From Linnemannia hyalina (lineage: Eukaryota > Mortierellomycota > Mortierellomycetes > Mortierellales > Mortierellaceae), in assembly GCA_019671135.1 (NCBI GenBank), contig JAHRHY010000013.1:1-64000 (forward strand): DNA of 64,000 bases. The letters run 5' to 3'. Below, one piece after another: positions 31,676 through 40,797 of this stretch. Each line of letters begins with the position of its first letter. The first letter of the stretch is position 1. The position numbers were made by a program, and so were the translations under genes. The notes beneath the pieces are model-generated. The model was not told where the DNA came from. It searched no databases and worked only from the letters and a program-made list of their open reading frames with translations.

Positions 31676-32068
31676 ATGCCAAAAAGGATTTGCAACAGGT
31701 GTGACCAAAAGAAGCCTTCATATGATTTCTACGATGATTCCAGAAATACATGTAAGGAATGCAAGATAAAGTCTTCCAAGGAGAGCTATCAGGCAAAAAA
31801 GAATGGTGGAAAGCATGTGAAATCTGGGAGATGTAAGAAAGATGAGGATGTGCAACAATCCGATGATGATTTACAGTATGAGAATAAGAAGTTAAAGAAA
31901 CGTGTTAGAAAATTAGAGAAAGGAATGGATAAGATGAACCAAATTATTTCCCAGCAGAAGAAGGAGATTTATATAATAAATGCCTTGATCAAAGGATTTG
32001 CCAGTGGTCTCATGGTAAATCAAGAGGAAGAATTAGATACAGCCAATGTTGTTGAGCTATCGGAATAA
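31676..32068 (+). CDS. Zinc-ribbon / coiled-coil protein, left-arm copy (130 aa, altered end)
   Basis: Starts MPKRICNRCDQKKPSYDFYDD. C6-x2-C9 and C26-x2-C29 form a small four-cysteine zinc site (CX2C-X16-CX2C), of a type common in short DNA-binding or accessory proteins of mobile elements and large viruses. A Lys-rich linker follows, then a heptad-like segment (ENKKLKKRVRKLEKGMDKMNQII), probably a coiled coil. The last ~15 residues (EEELDTANVVELSE) differ from the right-arm copy: homology ends at about 32027, so this gene seems truncated and fused to new sequence. TTTTAAAA follows the stop. Confidence 0.6.
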   Translation: MPKRICNRCDQKKPSYDFYDDSRNTCKECKIKSSKESYQAKKNGGKHVKSGRCKKDEDVQQSDDDLQYENKKLKKRVRKLEKGMDKMNQIISQQKKEIYIINALIKGFASGLMVNQEEELDTANVVELSE

Positions 32069-32405
32069 ACTTTTAAAATGTGCAATATATATACCTTCCA
32101 TAAGTAGTATTATGGGAATTATTCCCAGGAAATTCATGTACTGTCAACCAAGCTGGTACCATTATCATCATGATGTATATGCATGAGATTCACCGGGGAC
32201 ACACGTATAAATGCTATATATGTTATATGAACGTAGGTGTTTTAAAATGGTGGGCATAGCTTAACAAAAGACGAGAAAATAGGTGTACTCCCTCGCCCAA
32301 AAAAAAGCGATCTCCCCCAATTCTATTCCTCGATTACCGATATGTAAAATATGTTTATGTTGATACTCTTTCCTTACGTTTTGCTCTTGTAATACTGCTA
32401 GATAA
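32069..32405. other. Centre of the large palindrome, no gene
   Basis: Spacer between the two inverted zinc-ribbon genes. Contains two TTTTAAAA boxes (near 32072 and 32240), a dyad at GGAATTATTCCCAGG, and at 32288 the sequence TA-CTCCCTCGCCCAAAAAAAAG. That is the same end sequence as the MITE at 36575, here without its right partner. Confidence 0.5.
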
Positions 32406-32912
32406 CTATGTCCATTTGGATTCTTTTGCTTTTGTATATGTATTCTTTATAGATATATCTGTTGTCTTTTTAAAAACTCCTTCCATAATCGTCTGTACAA
32501 ATTCTTGCAACTTCCATTGGTATTCCATAACATATTTAACTATTTCGACCCAAGACATTTCCCCTTGATTTACCATGAGACCACTGGCAAATCCTTTGAT
32601 CAAGGCATTTATTATATAAATCTCCCTCTTCTGCTGGGAAATAATTTGGTTCATCTTATCCATTTCTTTCTCTAATTTTCTGACACGTTTCTTTAACTTC
32701 TTATTCTCATACTGTAAATCATCATCGGATTGTTGCACATCCTCATCTTTCTTACATCTCCCAGATTTCACATGCTTTCCACCATTCTTTTTTGCCTGAT
32801 AGCTCTCCTTGGAAGACTTTATCTTGCATTCCTTACATGTATTTCTGGAATCATCGTAGAAATCATATGAAGGCTTCTTTTTGTCACACCTGTTGCAAAT
32901 CCTTTTTGGCAT
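32406..32912 (-). CDS. Zinc-ribbon / coiled-coil protein, right-arm copy (168 aa)
   Basis: Same N-terminal four-cysteine site and coiled coil as 31676-32068 but with a longer natural-looking C-terminus (SWVEIVKYVMEYQWKLQEFV ... KESKWT). The two genes lie in inverted orientation, as the inner ends of the palindrome arms (left arm 31555-~32027, right arm ~32572-33034). The arms look almost identical here, far closer than the flanking initiator-like genes, which suggests recent gene conversion near the palindrome centre. A decayed third copy of the 3' end forms the interior of the MITE at 36575-36898. Confidence 0.65.
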   Translation of the reverse strand: MPKRICNRCDKKKPSYDFYDDSRNTCKECKIKSSKESYQAKKNGGKHVKSGRCKKDEDVQQSDDDLQYENKKLKKRVRKLEKEMDKMNQIISQQKREIYIINALIKGFASGLMVNQGEMSWVEIVKYVMEYQWKLQEFVQTIMEGVFKKTTDISIKNTYTKAKESKWT

Positions 32913-33107
32913 ATTAGGCGGAATGGTGATCTCTTGATAGTTGATATACCACGTTTTTTCCCGGGAATATTTCTCTCAATGTTTGTGTTTGAGGGCCATA
33001 TACAACAATATCTAATATAGATGTCAAGTTGTATCTATTCAAGGGAGTAATTGACAAAGCAGTACATTATGGAACACGGATCTTAAAGTCTTAACTCCGC
33101 AATTATT

Positions 33108-33380
33108 ATGCCCAGGCCATCACGTTTAACTAAATCGCGCCAGCGGGAAGTTGTTGCCGATTTTATCTATGCAAAGAATCTGGAGTTGTGTATGTTTATC
33201 TATTTGGATGAATTTCTGGACTACCATCGTAATCTCTTTCCACAAGACGCCACTACATTTGGTACAAACGGTATAAAGAAACTATTGGAGGCATCCTATC
33301 AACTCATCCGTGAGAAAATACGTAATGCTGGACTGCTTACAAATAAGGATGCTGGTGAATACATGCTTAGAAGAAACTGA
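33108..33380 (+). CDS. 90-aa protein of the type C module (right arm)
   Basis: Starts MPRPSRLTKSRQREVVADF; paralogue of 25397-25669 with conservative changes spread along the protein and the same length. It lies 46 nt upstream of the initiator-like gene, with TTTTTAAAA (33398-33406) in the gap. Function unknown. Confidence 0.6.
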   Translation: MPRPSRLTKSRQREVVADFIYAKNLELCMFIYLDEFLDYHRNLFPQDATTFGTNGIKKLLEASYQLIREKIRNAGLLTNKDAGEYMLRRN

Positions 33381-33426
33381 CATTCTAAATCTTACACTTT
33401 TTAAAACCTTAAGTATAACTTCTACA

Positions 33427-35130
33427 ATGTCTCCAACCAAAGAATCTATTGTAAATACAGCTTTCAACGAAGTTTCCCACTTGCTGTCAAATGTGGGTAG
33501 CCTAAAGTCTGCTCCACCTGGAAGTATAGAGAGAAAAGGGTTTACTAAGTTTTCGAAGCTCTTCTGCGATTCCATCATCTTTTGGGGTATATATAATTTC
33601 GCTGACAATTCCACTAAAGGTACGGCAATTGGAAAATACATTGCGGAACTGCGCGATGCATTCAACCACATGGATTTAGATGTGGAATCCGTAAAGTTTT
33701 TGGATGCTAGGGCTGTTAAAATCGATGACAACTATTTTTCTGCACGCATGGTCAAACGCCATAGAAGGCTGTTTGTTGGAAAAGAATACCAGCATGGCTT
33801 TATTGCCATTAAGGTTTCTCTAGATTTTTCACGAGCTAAGATTGTTGTGCCAATTTTGGACGGCATGTTGCCTATCTTGAACGAGAGTGGCATTGCTTTG
33901 CACGATATAGACTTCGCCTATGATTGTAAGTATATTACCACACGGTTTTATGTAGAGAAATTACTAAAAGAAGGTAATAACACGGAAATTGTAGATGATT
34001 TAGGAAAAGTTGGACATCATTGCATTTCATGGAGAAGTTTAGAAGATGATAGAAAGAATATCAGATATAAGGTGTATAACAAATTTGTTCAGATTTTGGA
34101 AAGTGCCGAGGTGCGAAAGAGTCTTGGTTCACGTTTGGAGGATTTGGTGGAGAAAGAAACAGCATTTGGACGACGAGTTAAAAAATATAAAAAGCATGGT
34201 TATAGTCGTGTCGAGCTAACGTTTGAAGGTTCATCTTTGAGATCTCTTCAGTCATATCAAGATGAAATGGATGAGACAAAAAATTTCTTAAAGGAGTGTA
34301 AAACATTTAAATGTTCGTTCGAGACACAATGGCAGGAGCGAGCAAAATGCATTACCTCAATGGCGGCTGTATATTTTCCAGACGAGAAAGTCTTCGCTTA
34401 CTGCCACTGGTGGAATTCCGTGACCTCCAAGAAATACGGATATATGTGGCAAAACTTTAAGAACCCCGAGCTTATTACACTTTTGCTGGCTAACTATTCC
34501 TTTAACGATAGATCTATATACTTTGTGGAAGGACATGTAGAAGAGGTAAATGGGAAAGAGAAAGTTATTTTGGGCGAAATAAGGACATTTAAGCGCGAGC
34601 CTGGATGTACGGCCATTACGCTAGTTGCTGGCTCGCAAAAAGGAATGTTTCCTTCAAGGGATGCATCTCATAATGGCATCCATAAATTTAGCAAAGTTGG
34701 AATAGTGGAAGTTGACAACATCTCTATTGCCTGGCCAAAGCGTGTTCATAACAGGTATAGTGCCCCACTTGCAGATATCTTCGAATATGATGAAGATACA
34801 GTAGACACAAATGTGTTACATCTGAAAACTATTCGTGTTTCGATGTATACTGCAGCCGACCGAATTCTAACGCCCGATGAAGAGTATACCATTGTGGCGG
34901 CCGGTCTCAAAGAATTTCGTTCTGAACATCGTTGGCATTTTATTACAGCATGTGGCATAAAGGTGCGCGCAGGAAAATCGTTGGCAAAGATTTGGACACC
35001 ATGGCGTGTGGAGCATCTTCAAGGTCTACAGAGAATTGGTAGTGTGCAAGGTGTGCCGTTCATAACATTTCGAGCGATTAGAGTGGTTAATTCACATAAT
35101 ATACTTGATATGAAGTGCGAGCGCGTTTGA
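33427..35130 (+). CDS. Replication-initiator-like protein, type C, right arm (567 aa)
   Basis: Paralogue of 23648-25351, same length, intact frame. Start MSPTKESIVNTAFNE chosen because it lies just after the TTTTTAAAA box and matches the left-arm start; a longer open frame (from 33310) overlaps the 90-aa gene in another frame. Retains ALHDIDFAYDC, VGHHCISW, IRYKVYNKFVQILESAEV, SRVELTFEG, AYCHWWNSVTSKKYG and CTAITLVAGSQKGMFP. Substitutions lie mostly between these blocks, consistent with selection on the protein. It converges on DDE-C with TTTTTAAAAA (35135-35144) in the 35-nt gap. Confidence 0.6.
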   Translation: MSPTKESIVNTAFNEVSHLLSNVGSLKSAPPGSIERKGFTKFSKLFCDSIIFWGIYNFADNSTKGTAIGKYIAELRDAFNHMDLDVESVKFLDARAVKIDDNYFSARMVKRHRRLFVGKEYQHGFIAIKVSLDFSRAKIVVPILDGMLPILNESGIALHDIDFAYDCKYITTRFYVEKLLKEGNNTEIVDDLGKVGHHCISWRSLEDDRKNIRYKVYNKFVQILESAEVRKSLGSRLEDLVEKETAFGRRVKKYKKHGYSRVELTFEGSSLRSLQSYQDEMDETKNFLKECKTFKCSFETQWQERAKCITSMAAVYFPDEKVFAYCHWWNSVTSKKYGYMWQNFKNPELITLLLANYSFNDRSIYFVEGHVEEVNGKEKVILGEIRTFKREPGCTAITLVAGSQKGMFPSRDASHNGIHKFSKVGIVEVDNISIAWPKRVHNRYSAPLADIFEYDEDTVDTNVLHLKTIRVSMYTAADRILTPDEEYTIVAAGLKEFRSEHRWHFITACGIKVRAGKSLAKIWTPWRVEHLQGLQRIGSVQGVPFITFRAIRVVNSHNILDMKCERV

Positions 35131-35165
35131 GAGGTTTTTAAAAACTTTGGAAAGACTTTTGTTAA

Positions 35166-36446
35166 TTATAGACTGGTATTATCATATTCGTGGTTTGACA
35201 TTTCCTCGTTATCATCCTTATTTGACGTTTGTTCATCATCATCATCTGAAGCAACATCTATTCCTACAAATTTCTCTTGCATCCTTTGTAACTCAAGACC
35301 ATTTTCCAGTTTGTTTTGTACTGTAACGGTTTGTGTTAACTCTGGGTCAAGTTGCCTTTCTCGTGGATAATCTACTCCTTCTTCCATCCATGCACGATGA
35401 TGTGGCAGCTCTTGGATATCCACTGCTTTGACAAAGTTGCGAACATTTAGCAAGAGAAGACAAAGGCGGAATGTAAGATTAAACTCCTTTTTGGATCCAA
35501 CTCTTACAATCTCCTTGTTATTAAACTTGGCGAATGTTTTCATGAGATCACCAAAGACAGCCTCTGACGTAGATCGAAATCCACCAAACATAGCATTAAA
35601 GTTGGATTCCTCTTCGTGGAGTTGCTGTAGTCGTTTCTTACGAATGGGAAAACAGAAGTTACGCTCGTCCAACTTTTCTTTTTCTACAATATCACCAATG
35701 TATTGTGTATATCCTCCATCGAGAGCAATACAGTCCATATTGTTGATCTTCTTACCAATGCCCATCTCTTGTAACATTTTCCCATCGTTGTTATCACGAC
35801 ATGACGCTGATTTGGATACAAAGAGAACCATTCCATTGGCATCGATGGCCACTTGCGTTCTCAAACCCGATTTCTTTAACTTATAAGAATACATTGCTGC
35901 TTTATCTTCCCCATATGTTGCTCGAGAGTCATGACCATCCAAGTAGAGAGTTACATGCTTGAACATTGGGGGATTTTTCCAATTGGCTGTTCGAATACGA
36001 ATTTCCAAAGAAGAGAACATAGATGCAAAACAGCGTAAGATCTCCTTCTCAAACAATGCACGTTCCACCTTGACGAATGTGCTATATATCAAATGGAATG
36101 TGAACTTTGGCATATACTGTGCCATGGAATCCATAGTCTCTCCAGCGACGAAAAAGTACAAGAATGCAATTCCTTTCTCAAGTGCGTTATATGGACCAGG
36201 GAAATAGTGTTTACTCCAGATGGTAGATAGAAAGAAAAACACTGGTATGGCTCCAAGTCTCTTCATCAACACCTTTTTCATATCCTATAATCTTGCGATT
36301 GGTTTCAACTCTGAATGATGAAATGTCTTGACCTTTGGGCACATTGGCCACGGTTCATCAAGAAATCCTCATTCGTTCTCCAACAGATTATCAAGCAGCC
36401 GTGCAAGTTTCTTTGGAGTAGGGTTTACAATGGTATCAGTCTCCAT
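35166..36446 (-). pseudogene. DDE transposase type C, right arm (two stop codons)
   Basis: Most complete type C transposase. The open part 35166-36281 contains KRLGAIPVFFFLSTIW, HVTLYLDGHDSRATYG (first D), DCIALDGGYTQYIGD (second D) and FRSTSEAVFGDL (E), with an acidic C-terminus (ASDDDDEQTSNKDDNEEMS). Upstream, the N-terminal region can be followed to an ATG at 36446 (METDTIVNPTPKK), but a TGA replaces the Trp of the conserved ENEWGFLDEPWP-like block near 36370, and a second stop lies near 36290. It may be inactive unless translation starts internally at MKKVLMKRLG. Confidence 0.8.
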
Positions 36447-37058
36447 ATTGTCGTTTTCTGCAAAAGCAGGGATTATACACACGTAATTATGTCAATTATT
36501 CCCTAGAATTCCCCAGATATGTCATATTAAAAAATGGTGGGCATGGCTTAACAAAAGACGAGAAAACAGGTGTACTCCCTCGCCCAAAAAAAAGCTTTCC
36601 AACCCTTTTGTCCTCCCTGATTACCGATATGTAAAATATGTTTATGTTGATACTCTCTTCTTGCGTTTTGCTCTTATAATACTGCTAGATAACTATGTCC
36701 ATTTGGATTCTTTTGCTTTTGTATATGTACTCTTTATAGATGTATTTGTTATCTTTTTAAAAACTCCTTCCACAATTGCCTTTACGAATTCTTGCAACTT
36801 CCATTAGTATTCCATAACATATTTATCTATTTCGACCCAAGACGATTCCCAATCGGGGAGGACAAAAAGGTTGGAGCGCTTTTTTTTGGGCGAGGGAGTA
36901 CCCAACCCACGCAGTGGAATATTAAAGTAGATCAAGAGTAGATTATAAAATAAGAGATACATAGTAGGTCAACGTGGGGAATATATTTGTCGCGGATATC
37001 AAATCCAATCTGTAAAACAAAATACACATCTAAATGGGAATCGTCTTGGGTCGAAATA
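36447..37058. other. Spacer with zinc-ribbon gene remnants and a MITE
   Basis: 36532-36860 is a diverged duplicate of the palindrome centre and of the zinc-ribbon gene 3' end (32244-32570). 37022-37057 repeats a short piece of the same gene (GGAATCGTCTTGGGTCGAAA) directly before the Tc1 element. No intact gene. Confidence 0.6.
36575..36898. mobile_element. 324-bp TA-flanked MITE containing a gene fragment
   Basis: CTCCCTCGCCCAAAAAAAAGC at the left and its inverted partner ending GGGCGAGGGAG at the right, flanked by TA on both sides (36573-36574 and 36899-36900), as for Tc1/mariner-type MITEs. The interior (about 36610-36850) is the 3' end of the zinc-ribbon gene, including its TTTTTAAAAA box. 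The same left end plus a full gene lies at 32288. Confidence 0.75.
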
Positions 37059-38676
37059 AAGTGCTCAACAAAACTGATCAACCAAAACGCGTTTTTGACT
37101 TTTTTTTTGCATGGCTCATTCATCTTCTTTGTAATCAACTTCAGAATCTCTCTCAAACATTCTTATACGACTTGTGCATGGTTTATACCTGTTCTTGACC
37201 CATTCTGGGAATGACGTCATCATAAAAAATTTATTGCATTCTGCTTAGTTGGTTGATCAGTTTTGTTACAAATTCGTAATGAACAAGATCATCAGTTCTA
37301 CTACAGCCTTTCAATAGTCTATTTGGCCACCTTTGCTCTGAAGCAATGCCCTCATGCGTTCAGGCATGCTTTCATACAAGTTTTGAAGAAACTGCAAAGG
37401 TAAAGTCGTCCATACATCCTGTACGCGCTCCCACAACTCGTCCAAGCTTTGTGGCACCCGCCTATAGTTGGCAAGTCGTTGTTTCATATAGCGCCAAACG
37501 TGCTCAATGATGTTGAGGTCCGGGGAGTTGGCTGGCCACCTTAGAACAGTGAACTCCTGCTGGGCAAACCACTCCTGCACTCTGTTGGATGTATGCACTC
37601 GAGAGTTGTCCTGCTGGAAAATGGATGTTGCCGGATCCATGTCATAGTACTCGAAGGAGGCGACAACATAATCGTTGAGAGTGTTGAGGTAGAGATCTGA
37701 ATTAAGTGTGCCATGGATTCGACAAAGGTCTCCTGGGCCGAAAAAAGTAATGCATCCCCAGATCATCATTTTTCCTCCTGCCGCTTGTGGAGTTGGACGG
37801 ACCTGATTAGGCAACAGACGCTTGTGCTCGCAATCGCTGTAGTAGTACTTCCTGCCGAAGGACCCGACGCGACTGATGATGCTCTCATCGGAGAACATCA
37901 CACGTTTCCAGTCATCTACCGTCCCGTGGATGTGCTCTTGGGCGAATGCAAGTCGATCCCGCACATGATTCGGTTTGAGATCTGGCCTCTTTTGTTGGAC
38001 GTAGGCTCTGACTCCTTCCTCTCGCAGATGGCGCCACACCGTCTGAGCATGGATCTGCACTCCATCCGTCTCTTGAATGAACCGTTGGCCATCGAGGGGT
38101 GTATTCATCTGGCCCGTCTTAAATAGGCGAACGAGAACCTCCTTTGTCCTAGGGGAGATCTTGTTTGGTCTACCTCCTGTTGATGGTGGAATATTCTCTT
38201 TGTTCTTGTTCCTGATGTTGATTACAGATCCGATCGAGATCCCGAGTGATGTCGCCACTTGCCTGACGGATTGACCCAGGATTAGCAGTTGAGTTGCGTC
38301 AATGACTTTTGTTGGTGGAGTTGGCGTGTTTTTTCCTTTAGGATTGTTTCCTTTTGGTGGCATTGTGTTTGGTGGAGGGAGGACTGAAGGAAAATAAAGA
38401 TGATGAAGGAAGTAGGTTGGAGGAAAATAGATGAAAGAGAGGATGATCTTGGTGATCGTCTTATTATAACAAAACTGATCAACCAACTAAGCAGAATGCA
38501 ATAAATTTTTTATGATGACGTCATTCCCAGAATGGGTCAAGAACAGGTGTAAACCATGCACAAGTCGTATAAGAATGTTTGAGAGAGATTCTGAAGTTGA
38601 TTACAAAGAAGATGAATGAGCCATGCAAAAAAAAAGTCAAAAACGCATTTTGGTTGATCAGTTTTGTTGAGCACTT
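37059..38676 (-). mobile_element. Intact Tc1-type transposon (1,618 bp)
   Basis: Long terminal inverted repeats of 209 bp (37059-37267 and 38468-38676), starting AAGTGCTCAACAAAACTGAT, flanked by TA on both sides. The arrangement is the IR/DR type: the GTTGATCAGTTTTGTT motif occurs at both ends of each inverted repeat. Carries one intact transposase gene. The left flank matches zinc-ribbon gene debris and the right flank a gypsy fragment, so the target was already rearranged or has been rearranged since. Confidence 0.95.
37311..38363 (-). CDS. Tc1-type DD34E transposase (350 aa)
   Basis: Start chosen at MPPKGNNPKGK; the longer frame begins within the inverted repeat. Order: basic N-terminus; paired-like HTH region around DATQLLILGQSVRQVATSLG ... 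INIRNK; second HTH region (RTKEVLVRLFKTGQ ... TVWRHL); then the catalytic core. Catalytic residues: D in RVMFSDES, D in SIFQQDNSRVH, E in SPDLNIIEHVW, with exactly 34 residues between the second D and the E (DD34E, the Tc1 signature). No stop or frameshift. With perfect-looking ends this is a likely active, recently inserted copy. Confidence 0.93.
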   Translation of the reverse strand: MPPKGNNPKGKNTPTPPTKVIDATQLLILGQSVRQVATSLGISIGSVINIRNKNKENIPPSTGGRPNKISPRTKEVLVRLFKTGQMNTPLDGQRFIQETDGVQIHAQTVWRHLREEGVRAYVQQKRPDLKPNHVRDRLAFAQEHIHGTVDDWKRVMFSDESIISRVGSFGRKYYYSDCEHKRLLPNQVRPTPQAAGGKMMIWGCITFFGPGDLCRIHGTLNSDLYLNTLNDYVVASFEYYDMDPATSIFQQDNSRVHTSNRVQEWFAQQEFTVLRWPANSPDLNIIEHVWRYMKQRLANYRRVPQSLDELWERVQDVWTTLPLQFLQNLYESMPERMRALLQSKGGQIDY

Positions 38677-38678
38677 TA

Positions 38679-39236
38679 TATTAAAGGTGTCAAGGAAAAT
38701 CCATTTCCTGATGGATCCTATGTTTATGTTAGAGATCCAAGACTCTCAGGTGCTTTTTTGTCTCATTGGGATGGTCCTTACAAAGTTGTACGTCGTACAA
38801 AGGGTGGCTCTTATACCCTGGAAGACCTTACTGGACAGTTGATCGAAGCTGACTGTGCCCCATCTCGGATGAAATTGGTTCAACGTAACTCAGTTGAAGA
38901 TGACACCAATATCTTTGAGATCCAGCAGATATTGAATCACCGACCCATTAAGGGGAAGGAGAATGAGATGGAGTATCTAGTCAGATGGAAAGGCTATTCG
39001 CCTGAATATGATAGCTGGGTCCCCTTTACGGATTTCATTGAGACTGATATCATTGATAAATACCGTAGACGGCGTGGTATTAATGAGTCCAATGAACGTT
39101 CTGGGTTTAAGCCTAAATCATCGTCCAGGTTGCTAGGTGACAACAAGGGTGCCGGCAAAGGTGCTCAGGTTTATCCATTGCGGAGGTCTGAACGTCAACG
39201 AGGCGGAAGTGTTAAATGCCTAAGCAAGCTGTGACT
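38679..39236 (+). pseudogene. Gypsy integrase C-terminus with chromodomain (gypsy-2 fragment)
   Basis: Reads from the Tc1 border as VKENPFPDGSYVYVRDPRL, then LSHWDGPYKVVRRTKGGSYT (integrase C-terminal fold) and a chromodomain (FEIQQILNHRPI ... MEYLVRWKGYSPEYDSWVPF). Only this 3' end of pol is present; the rest is lost at the Tc1 side. It is followed by a purine-rich tract (GGGAGAGGGAGTGA, about 39298-39311) and an LTR. Confidence 0.85.
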
Positions 39237-39312
39237 GTGAGCAGCCTACTCTCGAGTCAAGTGAGCATAATTGTAGCCGTGAATACTCTCCATCCTCCGG
39301 GAGAGGGAGTGA

Positions 39313-39530
39313 TGTTGTGTACGTGCACAACATGTGTGAGATGTTTAGCATCTGCTAGTCGCAGTAGGTGCATGTTTACTCACGTGCTAAGAGGGTTATT
39401 TAAGATAGACAGATTCCAAAATAAAGAGGATACGTTTCTGTCCCGCTCACCTCCTGAACACATCCTTTTCTACACTTTTCCCTCACTACTTTATTATCAT
39501 AGCTCCCCCTTGCTACAACACTGCCCAACA
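39313..39530 (+). mobile_element. 3' LTR of gypsy-2 (218 bp)
   Basis: Starts TGTTG and ends CAACA, directly after a polypurine tract, so it is the 3' LTR of the fragment at 38679. Contains TATTTAAGA near 39395, a possible TATA box. It abuts a different gypsy integrase (39531), so this insertion or recombination truncated that element. Confidence 0.75.
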
Positions 39531-40726
39531 TGGCCAAGGAGACTCAACTCTACGTCGACTCATGCGAGAAGTGTCAACGCAATAAGCCAAGTCAGGAGCG
39601 ACCTGCAGGACTCCTCCAACCTCTCCCCATCCCCGCCAGTCGCTGGGAGGTTGTGACCATGGACTTTATGACCCACCTACCCAAGACGCCCCGCAACCAT
39701 GATGCCATTACCGTCTTTGTCGATAAATTATCGAAGCATGTCCACTTCGTTCCCAGCACCACCACCGCTACCGCCACCGACGTTGCTCGCCAGGTTTTCG
39801 ACAATATCTTCCGCCATCATAGAATGCCAACGACAATCGTCTCGGATCGCGACAGCAAATTCACCAGTCACTTTTGGCAGGAACTTCATCGACTCATGGA
39901 TGTCAAACTTGCAATGTCAACAGCCTATCACCCACAAATGGACGGACAGACGGAGGTTATGAACAAGACACTAGGAGTTATGCTACGCGCTTTCGTCGAC
40001 GAAAAACTGACCAACTGGGATACCCTCCTTCCAGCCGCGGAATTTGCATATAATAACTCCATCAACCACTCGACCGGCTATTTACCTTTTTTCCTCAACA
40101 CCGGCCAACATCCTCGCATCCCCGCCAGTCTCCTCTCCCACACCGACAGCAACGTACCCAGCGTTCACGACTATCTTGATCAACAGTCGACAGCATTACT
40201 TTTCGCACAGGACGCACTACAACGAGCCCAGGATCATCAGAAGGAACAGGCGGACAAGAGAAGACGCGACCACGACTACAAGGTCGGCGACAGGATCCTC
40301 CTTAGTGCAGAGAACATCACCATGCCAGCCGACAGTGGACTCAGCTCGGATAAACTCAAGCCTCGCTTCATCGGACCCTTCACATTGCTGGAGCAGCGAT
40401 CACCAGTCACTTTTCTAGTCGACCTACCGCCCTTCTACAACATCCACAATATCTTCCACGTCGACCTCTTCCGCCATCACATTGAGTCACCACTTGCATT
40501 TGGCCACCGAACATCAGCACCACCACCACCAGTTGTCATCGAGGGCAATGAAGAATACGAGGTCGAGTACATTTCGCGTTACAGGAAGTACCGACGGCAA
40601 CACCAGTTCCTTGTATCATGGAAAGGGTACGGACAGGAGGACCAAACGTGGGAGCCCGTCGCCAACCTGGAGAACTGCCGCGACCTAGTTGACGCGTTCA
40701 AAAAGGACCAGGGGATCGTTTTTTAA
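39531..40726 (+). pseudogene. Gypsy-4 integrase and chromodomain (5'-truncated pol)
   Basis: Long open frame (about 398 codons) of a GC-richer chromovirus. CEKCQRNKPSQ is the second half of the integrase zinc site. Core: D in TMDFMTHLP, D in IVSDRDSKF, E in HPQMDGQTEVMNKTL. C-terminal fold: KVGDRILLSAENI ... LKPRFIGPFTLLEQ. Chromodomain: YEVEYISRYRKYRRQHQFLV through WKGYGQEDQTWEPVANLENC. Everything upstream (RT, RNase H) is missing at the LTR junction. A purine tract (AAAAGGGGAAGG) follows the stop, then about 60 bases that may be LTR start. Different base composition from the AT-rich E-type elements. Confidence 0.9.
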
Positions 40727-40797
40727 AAGGGGAAGGTGCAACAGTTGAACTTTCGATCAGAGTAGCTTTAGATAAATAGACACACACTACCATAATA

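Larger units (their letters stand above)
22708..36446. repeat. Large imperfect palindrome (type C element, two inverted arms)
   Basis: Left arm: 22708-25747 (with E4 inserted), continued after the composite at 31555-~32027. Right arm: ~32572-36446. Each arm, from centre outwards, carries the zinc-ribbon gene, 90-aa gene, initiator-like gene and convergent DDE-C. The left arm is cut off at its outer end by E3. No outer target duplication can be read, because the left end is lost and no GGAGGCC is seen at the right end. Confidence 0.8.

Noticed and set aside
3840..36446. Integrated large DNA virus as an explanation of the compact genes, zinc-ribbon protein and initiator-like protein
   Set aside because: No capsid, packaging ATPase, polymerase or other viral hallmark gene is visible; transposase, terminal repeats and target duplications explain the structure better.
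39530..39532. ATG at 39530 as the true start of the gypsy-4 integrase frame
   Set aside because: Formed by the junction of the gypsy-2 LTR end with a truncated pol; the protein is an internal fragment.
40715..40730. TTTTTTAAAA at the gypsy-4 stop as a member of the element-specific motif
   Set aside because: Different, GC-richer element family; a single occurrence is expected by chance in AT-rich DNA.
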